Shown here: positions 1 to 8,717 of the stretch, in pieces | Numbering within the stretch: position 1 is the stretch's first letter | Layout: every line of letters starts with the position of its first letter | Source of the DNA: an uncultured Succiniclasticum sp. | GTDB lineage: Bacteria; Bacillota; Negativicutes; Acidaminococcales; Acidaminococcaceae | Assembly: GCA_900544275.1 (NCBI GenBank) | Contig: UQUU01000003.1 | Span: forward strand, 203,467-267,466 | Direction of reading: 5' to 3' | Length of the DNA: 64,000 nt | Made by a program: the position numbers and the translations under genes | Notes under the pieces: model-generated | Told to the model about the DNA's origin: nothing | Database searches by the model: none | Seen by the model: only the letters and a program-made list of their open reading frames with translations

Positions 1-1
1 G

Positions 2-136
2 ACACAGCTGCTACGCACAAAAGAGGTGGTGATAAGCCGTATTGCGCATGGACTACCCATTGGCAGTGATTTGGAATATGTGGATGAATTAACGTTGGCA
101 AAGGCTCTGGAGAATCGTACCCGTGTGGATCTCTGA
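2..136 (+). CDS. recR: Recombination protein RecR, C-terminal fragment
   Basis: The window opens inside this gene; only about 44 C-terminal residues remain before TGA at 134-136. The tail carries the RecR ending pattern (ISRIAHGLP, then G-DLEYVDE-TL-KALE-R). RecR acts with RecF/RecO in loading RecA at gaps. The next gene downstream is bofA, a recR-bofA order common in Firmicutes, which supports the call. Start and zinc finger lie outside the window. Confidence 0.88.
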   Translation, partial: TQLLRTKEVVISRIAHGLPIGSDLEYVDELTLAKALENRTRVDL

Positions 137-175
137 GATCTTGTCTGATATGAGAGTGATTTGGGAGGATACATC

Positions 176-433
176 ATGGAAATTTTAAGCTCTATTGGTA
201 TGTTGGTTGCGGCCGTAGTGGTTTTATGGATCATTGTTAAATTGTTTTCTCTGCCGTTTAAGCTGGTTTGGAACGGTATTATCGGCGCAATCATTCTTTG
301 GCTGACGAATCTTTTGGGAGGCTTATTGTTTGGCGTGACCATTCATATTACGATCCTTAAGGCTCTGATTGCGGGTTTCTTTGGTATTCCCGGCGCCGCT
401 GCTGTCATTTTGTGGGAGTTATTTATGAAATAA
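176..433 (+). CDS. bofA: BofA family small membrane protein
   Basis: An 85-residue, very hydrophobic protein with two to three membrane segments and the BofA-like C-terminal stretch (GVTIHITILKALIAGFFGIPG). In Bacillus BofA inhibits pro-sigmaK processing; in a non-Bacillus host the role is unclear. The ATG at 176 follows a GGGAGG ribosome site (163-168) at good spacing, so it is preferred over an in-frame TTG at 161. It sits 39 bp after recR, the usual synteny. Confidence 0.8.
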   Translation: MEILSSIGMLVAAVVVLWIIVKLFSLPFKLVWNGIIGAIILWLTNLLGGLLFGVTIHITILKALIAGFFGIPGAAAVILWELFMK

Positions 434-448
434 CAAAGGTCGTTTTGT

Positions 449-1330
449 ATGGATACGTTAAGTTCATTGGCTGCCTGGTTAAAGCAGGAAACTTCGGTAC
501 GTCGTCCCCGGCTTGATCCTGCGGGAGTGGTAAAACGCACCGCGTCGGTGCTTATATTGTTATTGCCCGGCCCGGAAGGACCGGAAGTTCTGTTTGAAGT
601 GCGCTCCAAACGGTTGGACTGGCAGCCGGGAGATATTTGCTTTCCGGGAGGCCGCAGGGAAAAAACAGATCGCAACTTTGCCGCCGCTGCGATACGGGAA
701 ACCTCGGAAGAATTAGGTATTCACTACGAGGATATCCGTCTTTGCGGGACATTAGATTTTTTTGCGGCTCATAACGGGTTTATGGTTTATCCTTTCGTGG
801 GTATCTGGCAGCCCGGCGGTCGGGGGTGTAATCCTTTGCGTACTTCTCCGGTCGTAAAAAAGCCGCAGAACCGGGAGCATACTGAATCGTCGTTTATACT
901 GCCGCACCCGGCAGTTGCGGCGTCCCGGGGAAACCGGCGGGAATCCTTGACGCACATGGACACTATAGCGTCCCGGAAAAACCGGCAGGAGTTGCAGCCG
1001 ACAGTGGATTCATCCCTGTCCCCGACAGGTGCGTATCCGGACTATAAAAACTGGCGTTTTAATAAAGCCGAGGTGGAGGAACTGTTTACTGTGCCGTTAC
1101 GGGAGCTGCTGCAGATAAAACCCCGGGTCGGCACGAATAAAGTATTGCTGACAAGGGGAGAAGATTTTCCTTTTGCGCTGGTACCGCATCTTGATCCGAC
1201 AGAAGCCTTTCACAAGGATTATGCAGTGTATTTTTATGTTTATAAAGAGCGTGTGATCTGGGGCATGACAGCTGCGATTTTACATAGTTTTTTAGAACGG
1301 TTCGGAAAGGGGCTCAGTGATTTTGCGTAA
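449..1330 (+). CDS. NUDIX hydrolase, CoA pyrophosphatase-like, with a large internal insertion
   Basis: 293 residues. The N-terminal half shows the CoA-pyrophosphatase-type lead-in (EVRS motif, residues 50-53, then FPGG) running into a Nudix box (about 67-91) with REXXEELG. The first Nudix acidic position appears as Asp rather than Glu. The expected C-terminal strand (KAEVEELFTVPL) resumes near residue 206. Between them, about residues 122-200, is an extra stretch of roughly 75 residues, Arg/Ser/Pro rich and partly repeated, not expected in this family. Likely hydrolyses CoA or related nucleoside diphosphates. Its 3' end overlaps the next gene by 14 bp. Confidence 0.72.
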   Translation: MDTLSSLAAWLKQETSVRRPRLDPAGVVKRTASVLILLLPGPEGPEVLFEVRSKRLDWQPGDICFPGGRREKTDRNFAAAAIRETSEELGIHYEDIRLCGTLDFFAAHNGFMVYPFVGIWQPGGRGCNPLRTSPVVKKPQNREHTESSFILPHPAVAASRGNRRESLTHMDTIASRKNRQELQPTVDSSLSPTGAYPDYKNWRFNKAEVEELFTVPLRELLQIKPRVGTNKVLLTRGEDFPFALVPHLDPTEAFHKDYAVYFYVYKERVIWGMTAAILHSFLERFGKGLSDFA

Positions 1331-2549
1331 GCTGTTTTTTTTGATTCTGCTGCTGCTCTTGGCCATTGGCTGGGGCGGCTTGTCTTTTTTAGGCAATATT
1401 CTGCCGGGGGATCTGTTGTCAGGGAAGAAGAATATCGTGGTTATGGGCTGTGATATTCGTGAAGGGGACAGAGGGCGCAGTGACACCCTTTTTGTCGTTA
1501 TGATGGAACCCGGCAACAAAGGAGCTTCTCTGCTTTCTATACCGCGTGATACCCGCGTGAAAATTGACGGTCACGGCTGGGATAAGATCAATGCGGCTTT
1601 TGCTTATGGCGGGCATCAACTGACACGGGATACGACGCAGCAATTATTGGGCATCAAACTGGACAATTATGTGGTGATAGATTTTCAGGGCTTTAAGGAT
1701 CTGGTAGATGTGATTGGCGGCGTCGATATCAATGTGGAAAAAAGGATGTATTATTACGACCCGTATGCGGATTTTCAGATTGATTTGCGTCCCGGCGTGC
1801 AGCATCTGGACGGTAAAACCGCCATGCAATATGTCCGGTATAGGGACGAAGAAGGGGATATAGGGCGCATCCGCCGCCAACAAAAGTTTATTATGGCGGT
1901 CTATAAACAAATCACGTCGAAGAATATCATCACCCGGATCCCCGGTGTTACAAAGCAAATTATGTCCATGATCAAGACGGACCTTTCTGTCACGGAGATG
2001 GCGGAATTAGGCAAGGCGCTGCATGATATGATGGGCAAAGACGGTCTGAAGATGGCCATGGTACCCGGTACGCCGCGTTATATTGACGGCGTCAGTTACT
2101 GGATCCCGGATATTCCCAAAATGCGGGAACAGATGGCGCGAATGCAGGATGCCAGGATGTCGGATAAATTTCGTGCCGGCACGGAAGCGCTGGATAAAGA
2201 ATACCGAGATAGCCTGAAGGGAGGGACTGCTGCGCAAGAAAAAGAAGATTCAAAACCAGAGACTGCGCAAGATAATTTGAAATCAGAAGACGCTGCTAAG
2301 GAAAAAGATGGGCTGAAGTCAAGGGAAGACGCTGCTAAGGAAAACAATAGTTCGAAATCAGGGGCCGTTGCGGAGGAAAAAGAAAAGCTGAAAGAGAAAG
2401 CGGACCAACTGAATAAAAAGAAGAAAGAAAGGGGAACCGTTGAGAAAGAGCAAGATTCCGCCAAGGCCAGAGAAATACGCGGCCCGGAGCAGAGGGAAAA
2501 CGGTAATGTGTCCGATAAAAGAGGCAAGATGGAGCCGGCTCCCAGGTAA
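1317..2549 (+). CDS. LytR-CpsA-Psr (LCP) family cell-envelope transferase
   Basis: 410 residues. An N-terminal membrane anchor (about 5-27) is followed by an LCP domain with the family arginine motifs: RSDT (54-57), SIPRDTR (74-80) and the later R-R-R-QQKF block. LCP proteins transfer undecaprenyl-linked glycopolymers to peptidoglycan or a similar acceptor outside the membrane. The last ~120 residues are an extreme Glu/Lys/Ser-rich tail with imperfect repeats, probably disordered or helical. GTG start at 1317 overlaps the NUDIX gene and is preceded by GGAAAGGGG. What polymer it handles cannot be told from the sequence. Confidence 0.85.
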   Translation: MILRKLFFLILLLLLAIGWGGLSFLGNILPGDLLSGKKNIVVMGCDIREGDRGRSDTLFVVMMEPGNKGASLLSIPRDTRVKIDGHGWDKINAAFAYGGHQLTRDTTQQLLGIKLDNYVVIDFQGFKDLVDVIGGVDINVEKRMYYYDPYADFQIDLRPGVQHLDGKTAMQYVRYRDEEGDIGRIRRQQKFIMAVYKQITSKNIITRIPGVTKQIMSMIKTDLSVTEMAELGKALHDMMGKDGLKMAMVPGTPRYIDGVSYWIPDIPKMREQMARMQDARMSDKFRAGTEALDKEYRDSLKGGTAAQEKEDSKPETAQDNLKSEDAAKEKDGLKSREDAAKENNSSKSGAVAEEKEKLKEKADQLNKKKKERGTVEKEQDSAKAREIRGPEQRENGNVSDKRGKMEPAPR

Positions 2550-2602
2550 TCGGGACTGGTTAGACTAATTAAAAGTCTATTATATGCGTACATTTGTCAA
2601 TT

Positions 2603-2637
2603 AAAAGGCCCCCGGCTTTTACCCGGAGACCTTTTTT
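2603..2637 (+). terminator. Intrinsic terminator after the LCP gene
   Basis: AAAAGG-C-CCGG type inverted repeat (imperfect, two mismatches) closing on CCGGAGACC and followed by six T. It ends the recR-to-LCP transcript. Confidence 0.65.
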
Positions 2638-2737
2638 AATGCGATTGTTTATCAGTTGTGGAACCTGAGGCTTTTGTTGCTTGAAGAAAGAATTTAAGTA
2701 TGATATAGTAAAACCATAATCAAACAGCCCCTCATTT

Positions 2738-2763
2738 GGCCCTTCTAGTAAGGGCTTTTTTTA
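2738..2763 (+). terminator. Second intrinsic terminator facing tex
   Basis: GGCCCTT/AAGGGCT stem with a 5-nt loop followed by a run of seven T, 7 bp before the end of the convergent tex gene. A weak promoter-like pair lies upstream (TTGCTT near 2676, TATGAT near 2698). Confidence 0.65.
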
Positions 2764-2769
2764 TGCGTT

Positions 2770-4932
2770 TCAGCGTTTGCCGGGAACTGCTTTTTTTAAA
2801 GAAAGGCCGATTCGGTTACGGGCTTCGTCAATACTGATGATCATCGCCTCCACAATATCGCCGGGAGCAATAATGTCCAAAGGGTGTTTAAAGCGTTTAT
2901 CGGACAATTCTGAGCGATGGATCAACCCGTCTACCTTAACGCCGATGTCAATGAAGCAGCCAAAGTCGACCACATTACGTACCGTCCCTTTAACGATCGT
3001 CCCGACAGGAAGATCGCTGAGTTTTGTTATATTCTTACGGCTCATGGGGGCAGGAGAATCTTCCCGGGGATCGCGTCCGGGCCGGGCTAATGCCTGGAGA
3101 ATATCGGTTACGGTAGGAATGCCGGATTGAAGCTGCTCGGCAATGGATCGGGGTTGGGCTTTAGCGGCCGCGGCTTGCACGGCGAGGCTGTCGGCACTTT
3201 CTTTCTTACAGCCTAACAGACTGAGAATTTTTTCGGTCAGACTGTAGCTTTCCGGATGTACAGGCGTATTATCCAACGGGTTGTCGCCCTGGGTTATGCG
3301 GAGAAAGCCGGCGCACTGGGTAAAAGCCGCCGGACCCAAACGAGGTACTTTTAAAAGTTCCTTGCGGTTTTGGAAACGGCCATGCTCATTGCGGTAGGCG
3401 ATGATATTCTTTGCGACGGTACTGCTGATCCCGGAAATAAAACTTAATAAGGCAGGAGAGGCTGTGTTTAAATCTACACCCACATGATTCACGCAGCTTT
3501 CAATCACCGTTTTCAAAGCGCTGTTTAACTCTTTCTGATTTACATCATGCTGGTATTGCCCTACGCCGATGGCTTTGGGTTCAATCTTAACCAGTTCGGC
3601 TAAAGGGTCCTGGATCCGGCGGGCGATGGACACTGCGCCTCGCAGCGATACATCCAAATCAGGCAATTCTTCTCTGGCCAGAGGCGAAGCCGAATAAACG
3701 GAGGCCCCCGCTTCACTGGTAATAATATATGCGATTGGCAACCTATGCTTTTCAATCATCTTAGCTGTGAATTCTTCGGTTTCGTAAGAGGCAGTGCCAT
3801 TTCCTATGGAAACCAGCGTCACACCAAATGTTTTTACCAGATTAAGGAAATGTTGTTCCGCGATTTCCTGTTGGTGTTGGCTGCCTGTGATAAACAAAGC
3901 GTCCGTGGCCAACACTTTTCCCTGTGGATCGATTACCGCTGCTTTACAGCCGGTTCGATAGCCGGGATCCAGTCCGAGCACAGTATGCCCCCCGATAGGG
4001 CGCTGTAATAATAATTGGCGCAGATTCACGGCAAAGACATGGATGGCCTGGGCTTCCGCTTTTTCTGTCAGTTCGCTGCGCAATTCTCTTTCAATAGAAG
4101 GGAAAATCAAGCGTTTAAACGCATCCGTGCAAGCCGCATCATAGAGCAGGGAGAGGGGAGAAGAACCGATCCGCAGCAAATTCCGCATACCGGCAAGCAG
4201 TTCTTCTTCCGGATAGGAGAGATGCAGCTTCAGATATTTCAATTTTTCGCCTCTGTTTAACGCCAATATACGATGGGGCGGAAGTTGTTTGAGCGGCTCG
4301 CTGTAGTCTTTGTACATTAAAAAATCTTTGCCGGTGGTTTCGTCCGTGGCTAATTCCGAAGCAAGGGTTCCTTTCTGCCATAAGATACGCCGTACGAACG
4401 CGCGGACATCGGCCCGGTCGGAAATGTTTTCCGCGACAATATCTTTTGCGCCGTCCCAGGCTTCTTCTTCGGTTTGAATCGACTCTCCCGTAGCAATAAA
4501 AGGGCGCGCCAATTCTGAAAGACTTTTGCTTCCTATAATCTGTAAGACGATATAATTAGCCAGCGGTTCCAGACCTTTTTCTCTGGCAATTTGTGCCCGG
4601 GTGCGCTTTTTAGGACGATAGGGCAGATAAAGGTCTTCCAGGACCTGCATTTTTTCTGCGGCAAGAATTTGTTGTTTTAATTCGGGAGTAAGTTTTCCCT
4701 GCTCTTCAATGGCGGCCAGAATTTCTGTTTTGCGGGTCTCCAGAGCTCTCAGATATTGGGCTCGGGCTTCGATGGAACGAATCTGCTCTTCATCCAGGGA
4801 ACCGGTCACTTCTTTGCGGTAGCGGGCAATAAACGGAACCGTATTTCCTTCATCCAATAACTTTAAAGTTGATTCCGCCTGTTCCGCTTTAATTTTTAAT
4901 TCCTGTGCTAACATAAAAATAATTTTTTCCAT
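2770..4932 (-). CDS. tex: Tex family S1 RNA-binding transcription accessory protein
   Basis: About 720 residues. Order: N-terminal helical Tex domain, YqgF/RNase H-like domain (LGLDPGYRTG), helix-hairpin-helix pair (NTAS-ALLSFISGI; KVPRLGPAAFTQCAGF), and a C-terminal S1 domain (GTVRNVVDFGCFIDIGVKVDG). Tex binds nucleic acid and assists transcription; its bacterial role is only partly known. Start set at the ATG at 4932 (MEKIIF) with GGAG eight bases upstream; an in-frame ATG at 4974 lacks this. A TATAAT -10 on the minus strand lies at 4992-4997. Divergent from the PerR gene. Confidence 0.93.
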   Translation of the reverse strand: MEKIIFMLAQELKIKAEQAESTLKLLDEGNTVPFIARYRKEVTGSLDEEQIRSIEARAQYLRALETRKTEILAAIEEQGKLTPELKQQILAAEKMQVLEDLYLPYRPKKRTRAQIAREKGLEPLANYIVLQIIGSKSLSELARPFIATGESIQTEEEAWDGAKDIVAENISDRADVRAFVRRILWQKGTLASELATDETTGKDFLMYKDYSEPLKQLPPHRILALNRGEKLKYLKLHLSYPEEELLAGMRNLLRIGSSPLSLLYDAACTDAFKRLIFPSIERELRSELTEKAEAQAIHVFAVNLRQLLLQRPIGGHTVLGLDPGYRTGCKAAVIDPQGKVLATDALFITGSQHQQEIAEQHFLNLVKTFGVTLVSIGNGTASYETEEFTAKMIEKHRLPIAYIITSEAGASVYSASPLAREELPDLDVSLRGAVSIARRIQDPLAELVKIEPKAIGVGQYQHDVNQKELNSALKTVIESCVNHVGVDLNTASPALLSFISGISSTVAKNIIAYRNEHGRFQNRKELLKVPRLGPAAFTQCAGFLRITQGDNPLDNTPVHPESYSLTEKILSLLGCKKESADSLAVQAAAAKAQPRSIAEQLQSGIPTVTDILQALARPGRDPREDSPAPMSRKNITKLSDLPVGTIVKGTVRNVVDFGCFIDIGVKVDGLIHRSELSDKRFKHPLDIIAPGDIVEAMIISIDEARNRIGLSLKKAVPGKR

Positions 4933-5042
4933 AAAGTATGCTCCATTGTTGATATAAATGCTGGTGTAAAACAATTTATTTTACGATTTTCATTATACCA
5001 CTTGCCAAAGTGAAAAAGATACGCTAAAATAAGCATAGTAAT

Positions 5043-5057
5043 AAATAATAATTATCT
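5043..5057. promoter_or_regulatory. PerR/Fur-type 7-1-7 operator
   Basis: The core ATAAT-A-ATTAT is a perfect inverted repeat matching the centre of the PerR/Fur consensus TTATAATnATTATAA, five of seven bases in each arm. It lies about 40 bp before the start of the PerR-like gene and in the tex/perR divergent region, which suggests autoregulation. Confidence 0.5.
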
Positions 5058-5095
5058 ATTCTATGGAATGTGTAAAATACGTAGTGAGGTACAAT

Positions 5096-5545
5096 ATGCT
5101 GAACACAAAAGAAGTGGCGCAGTCTTTGCGCAAGAACGGTTACAAGGTGACTCCCCAGCGTCTGGCCGTATACGAGTGGCTTTCGCATACCCAAGAGCAT
5201 CCGACGGCGGAAATGCTCTACAGCCGTTTGCAGCCAAAATATCCCAGTATGAGCCTGTCCACTGTTTATAAGGCCATGGATATTTTTGAAAAATTACAGT
5301 TGGTCAAGGTCCTTAATACGGGAGAAGACAGCTATCGCTTTGATGCGGATACCAGTGAACATGCCCATGTCCAATGTCTGGAATGTGGCCGGGTAGATGA
5401 TGTGCGGATTGACCCTGCCGAGATTCGGGAACAGGCCGGCAGAGACTCCGGGTATGAAGTACAAAAACAGGAAGTGTACTTTTACGGAGTTTGTCCTCGC
5501 TGCCGTTCTAAAAAAGAAGCTGGCGCGGCAGGAGATAAAAACTGA
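5096..5545 (+). CDS. perR: Fur family regulator, PerR-like peroxide sensor
   Basis: 149 residues. Winged helix with TPQR near residue 19, dimerisation domain, and the PerR-type metal ligands in place: His35 (HPTA), Asp83 (RFDA), His89/His91 (EHAHV) and Asp102. Two CxxC pairs (Cys94/97 and 133/136) hold the structural zinc. This ligand set favours PerR over Fur or Zur by comparison with Bacillus PerR. The ATG at 5096 follows GTGAGGT; an in-frame ATG at 5063 lacks a ribosome site. An operator-like site lies upstream. Confidence 0.8.
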   Translation: MLNTKEVAQSLRKNGYKVTPQRLAVYEWLSHTQEHPTAEMLYSRLQPKYPSMSLSTVYKAMDIFEKLQLVKVLNTGEDSYRFDADTSEHAHVQCLECGRVDDVRIDPAEIREQAGRDSGYEVQKQEVYFYGVCPRCRSKKEAGAAGDKN

Positions 5546-5595
5546 AGGCCAGGTGTCTGATCGAAGAATCATTTAAATGAAAACGGATCAAAAAT

Positions 5596-5652
5596 AAGGT
5601 GCTTTCTCACAGGTGGTTTTGAGTGACTTCCTGTCAGAGAAAGTACCTTTTT
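5596..5652 (+). terminator. Intrinsic terminator after perR
   Basis: Long imperfect stem (AAGGTGCTTTCTCACAGG with CCTGTCAGAGAAAGTACCTT) followed by TTTTTG. Confidence 0.75.
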
Positions 5653-5691
5653 GTGAATTAATTGAATTTGCTATAAAAAAGACATAAACTT

Positions 5692-5700
5692 TGTTATAAT
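5692..5700 (+). promoter_or_regulatory. Extended -10 promoter for deoC
   Basis: TGTTATAAT, an extended -10 element, 80 bp upstream of deoC; no convincing -35. Confidence 0.5.
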
Positions 5701-5779
5701 AAAAGATATAAATACAGTTGGACGCGTAAAAAGAGAAGGGTCGGAAGCAGATGGCCCTTGAAACCGCATGGAGGATGCC

Positions 5780-6433
5780 ATGATTTGTGAACATATTGAA
5801 CATACCCTTTTGAAGCCGGAAGCTTCGGCAGAAGATATCATAAAATTATGTCAGGAAGCTAAAGAACATCATTTTTTGGGTGTTTGCGTCAACCCCTGCT
5901 ACGTCTCTCTTGCAAAACATCTTTTAGCAGGTTCGCAGGTTAAGGTTGTTACCGTGATCGGCTTTCCCCTGGGATGCGAGGAAACGGAAACAAAAGCGCT
6001 CAGTGCGGCAAGAGCGATTGGCGCCGGCGCTGATGAACTGGATATGGTCATTCATGTAGGCGCGTTGAAAGATAAAGACGATGCATATGTGACAGAGGAT
6101 ATCCGGCAGGTAGTTTTGGCAGCGGGGAAGACGCCGGTGAAAGTGATTATTGAGACGTGCTTATTATCCGAAGAGGAAAAAGTCCGGGCCTGTCAGTTGA
6201 TCGCCAAAGGCGGTGCTGCCTTTGTCAAGACCAGTACCGGTTTTAATAAAGGCGGGGCAACTGTCGAAGATGTTGCGCTTTTGGCCGCCGAAGCAAAGAA
6301 ATTGGGGCTGCGTGTAAAAGCGGCCGGCGGGATACGGGACTACAAAACGGCGCAGGCGATGCTGGCTGCCGGTGCGGAACGACTGGGCTGCAGCGCCGGG
6401 GTACAACTGGCGGCAGAAGAGGCAAAACACTGA
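5780..6433 (+). CDS. deoC: Deoxyribose-phosphate aldolase
   Basis: 217 residues, full length. Splits 2-deoxyribose 5-phosphate to acetaldehyde and glyceraldehyde 3-phosphate in deoxynucleoside catabolism. It carries HTLLKPEAS at the N-terminus, VCVNP, GFPLG, the Schiff-base lysine in FVKTSTGF (Lys150) and the second catalytic lysine before AAGGIRD (Lys180). ATG 5780 is chosen because GGAGGA (5770-5775) precedes it; an earlier in-frame ATG at 5768 overlaps that site. The stop overlaps the start of walJ by one base, so translation is probably coupled. Confidence 0.95.
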   Translation: MICEHIEHTLLKPEASAEDIIKLCQEAKEHHFLGVCVNPCYVSLAKHLLAGSQVKVVTVIGFPLGCEETETKALSAARAIGAGADELDMVIHVGALKDKDDAYVTEDIRQVVLAAGKTPVKVIIETCLLSEEEKVRACQLIAKGGAAFVKTSTGFNKGGATVEDVALLAAEAKKLGLRVKAAGGIRDYKTAQAMLAAGAERLGCSAGVQLAAEEAKH

Positions 6434-7257
6434 TGACACCGTTTCAAATTGCAGTATTGGGCAGCGGCAGTAAAGGCAATGCCACGATCATGCGCTGTGC
6501 TTCGGGAACTGTCCTGATTGATGCGGGGATTTCCTGTCGCCGTATCATGCAGGGCATGAAGAGCCTGGGTATCAGCCCGGAAACCTTATCTGCCGTTTTT
6601 CTTACACATGAACATATCGATCATGTACGCGGGTTGGAAACCTTCGTTAAAAATACGGAAACTCCGATTTATGCCAGCGCAGGCACCTGGCAGGGAATCC
6701 GGCACGTATTGCCCGGATTGGATCTGCGGCAATGCAATTCGCATATCCTTAAACCGGATGCCGGTGTATTGTTAGGGGGTCTGAGCGTTAAAAGTTTCAG
6801 CGTATCCCATGATGCGCTGGAGCCTTCCGGTTATACGTTTACGCATAAAGACCATTTGTTTGCTTATGTAACGGATACGGGCTATATCAGCGATACGGTC
6901 AAACAGGCGTTGGAAGGCGCGGAAAGCCTTGTATTGGAAGCGAATCACGATGTGATGATGTTAAAAAATGGCAGATACGCGCCGGCTTTGAAGAAACGCA
7001 TATTGGGCGTAAAAGGACATTTAAGCAACGATTCGGCGGCTTACTTCCTTTCCACCTTAAAGCGTTTGCCGAAAGAAGTCTTTTTGGCGCACCTGAGCCA
7101 CGAAAATAACACACAGGATATGGCGTTGGCCACAGTACAGGGCATTGTGACCCGTCATCATCCGGGCGAAACTATCCGCTATTATGTGACCAGTCAGGAC
7201 CGATTGGTAAAAAATGAAGCATGGGAGGATTATCATGAACAAAATATTTTTGAGTAA
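6433..7257 (+). CDS. walJ: MBL-fold metallohydrolase, WalJ/YycJ family
   Basis: 274 residues. It shows the family opening LGSGSKGNAT and the metallo-beta-lactamase motif HEHIDH, with later metal-binding His/Asp in SHDA and VTDTG. YycJ/WalJ proteins are thought to be 5'-exonuclease-like enzymes that coordinate cell division with replication; the exact role here is inferred. The order walJ-htrA-rlmH matches the end of the walRK locus in Bacillus, but walRK are not adjacent here. Confidence 0.88.
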   Translation: MTPFQIAVLGSGSKGNATIMRCASGTVLIDAGISCRRIMQGMKSLGISPETLSAVFLTHEHIDHVRGLETFVKNTETPIYASAGTWQGIRHVLPGLDLRQCNSHILKPDAGVLLGGLSVKSFSVSHDALEPSGYTFTHKDHLFAYVTDTGYISDTVKQALEGAESLVLEANHDVMMLKNGRYAPALKKRILGVKGHLSNDSAAYFLSTLKRLPKEVFLAHLSHENNTQDMALATVQGIVTRHHPGETIRYYVTSQDRLVKNEAWEDYHEQNIFE

Positions 7258-8380
7258 GGTTGGTATGCTGGTAATGAGCCTTATGCTCATGTTGAGTGTG
7301 GCTTTGACCGGCTGTGCAGCGGGGACCGGCAACAAAGATAAGCAGTCTGATGCGAAGGCGGCGGTGAAAACCGAACAGATGACACAGTCTGAACAGGCAA
7401 AAAAGGCGGACGAAAATGATAAACACATGTCCAGTGCTCGTAATACGCCAATCGTTCGGGCCGCCAAAATCGTAGGCCCCACGGTAGTTGGCATTACGAA
7501 TAAGGCGTACGTAAGGGACTTCTTTAATCGGGTACGCTTTACCGAGAGAGGAACCGGCTCCGGTGTAATTTATGATAAATCCGGTCTGATTGTCACCAAC
7601 AACCATGTGGTGGAAGGCGCTTCGGAAATTATTGTGAGCCTGGCCGACGGTCGCACGGCTAAAGGCAAAGTGCTGGGCGCGGATGCGGCCACCGATCTGG
7701 CCGTGGTAAAAATTGATCTGAAAGATCTGCCGGTAGCGACTTTCGGTGATTCTTCCACGGTGCAGGTAGGTGAACCTGCCATCGCGATCGGCAATCCGTT
7801 GGGGATGGAATTCAGAGGCAGTGTGACCACAGGTATTATTTCCGCTCTCAATCGTTCCGTGGAGATCGGGGAACGGAAATTTACTTTGATCCAGACAGAT
7901 GCGGCCATCAATCCCGGCAACTCCGGCGGCGCCTTAGTTAATGCAGATGGTGAGATCATTGGCATTAACAGCGCAAAAATCGCCGTATCCAGTGTAGAAG
8001 GTATCGGTTTTGCCATACCGATCAACTCTGTCAAACCGATCATCCAGGAACTGGCAGAAAAAGGCAGAGTCGCACATCCGTATGTAGGCGCTTCTTTAAT
8101 TGATAAAGATATTGCACGGCACTATGGGTTTGATATTGATTTGCAGGGCGGTTTGTTTATCATTAAATTGACCCAGAACGGACCGTTGGCTTTGGCCGGC
8201 GCTCGCCCCGGCGATGTTGTGTCTAAGTTTGACGGGGTGAAGGTAGAAACGGTAAGCGCTTTGCGGGATGAAATTGCCAAGCATAAAGTTGGCGATACGG
8301 TGACGATTACGATTATTCGCGGTGGTGCAGAACGCAATCTTTCCGTTACCCTTCAGGAATATCCTCGTATGAATGAGTAG
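7235..8380 (+). CDS. htrA: HtrA/DegP-like serine protease, predicted lipoprotein
   Basis: 381 residues. The signal sequence ends in a lipobox (LTGC, Cys27), so it is probably membrane anchored. A ~60-residue polar linker precedes the trypsin-like domain with the triad His124 (NNHVVEG), Asp154 (ATDLAVV) and Ser230 (GNSGGAL), then one PDZ domain (about 285-375). It likely degrades misfolded envelope proteins. Start at ATG 7235 with GGGAGGA upstream; the gene overlaps walJ by 23 bp. Confidence 0.93.
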   Translation: MNKIFLSKVGMLVMSLMLMLSVALTGCAAGTGNKDKQSDAKAAVKTEQMTQSEQAKKADENDKHMSSARNTPIVRAAKIVGPTVVGITNKAYVRDFFNRVRFTERGTGSGVIYDKSGLIVTNNHVVEGASEIIVSLADGRTAKGKVLGADAATDLAVVKIDLKDLPVATFGDSSTVQVGEPAIAIGNPLGMEFRGSVTTGIISALNRSVEIGERKFTLIQTDAAINPGNSGGALVNADGEIIGINSAKIAVSSVEGIGFAIPINSVKPIIQELAEKGRVAHPYVGASLIDKDIARHYGFDIDLQGGLFIIKLTQNGPLALAGARPGDVVSKFDGVKVETVSALRDEIAKHKVGDTVTITIIRGGAERNLSVTLQEYPRMNE

Positions 8381-8554
8381 CAGAAAAGGTTCGTCACTTT
8401 GTCCTCGGTAATAAGGGGAGTATTTCTGCATGAATAAATCGCGGTAGGGATATCCGCTTTGTGTCGGGGAAACAAAGGAGTTGTTCCCGGGCGACTAAAG
8501 AGTGAGAAATCATGGAGTTAGCCCGCCGCAAAAACTGATTAAAAAATAAGATAG

Positions 8555-8597
8555 GGCCGGCTGAGTTTACAGGTTAGTAATCATCAGCCGGTTTCTT
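8555..8597 (+). terminator. Probable terminator after htrA
   Basis: CCGGCTGA/TCAGCCGG perfect 8-bp stem with a 19-nt loop, followed by TTTCTTT. Confidence 0.55.
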
Positions 8598-8661
8598 TAA
8601 TCAGTTGGGACAATTAATCAGTTGAGAAAGCTAAAAAAAGTGCCCCTTATTTTCGATTTGG

Positions 8662-8717
8662 GAGGCTCCGGTGCGATATGGATCTGACCGTCTTCGCATG
8701 AGTTGCCGAGCCTTTTT
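8662..8717 (+). terminator. Terminator or attenuator hairpin before rlmH
   Basis: AGGCTC/GAGCCT outer stem with an inner GTGCGA/TCGCAT stem, followed by TTTTT, about 45 bp before the rlmH start. Confidence 0.5.
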
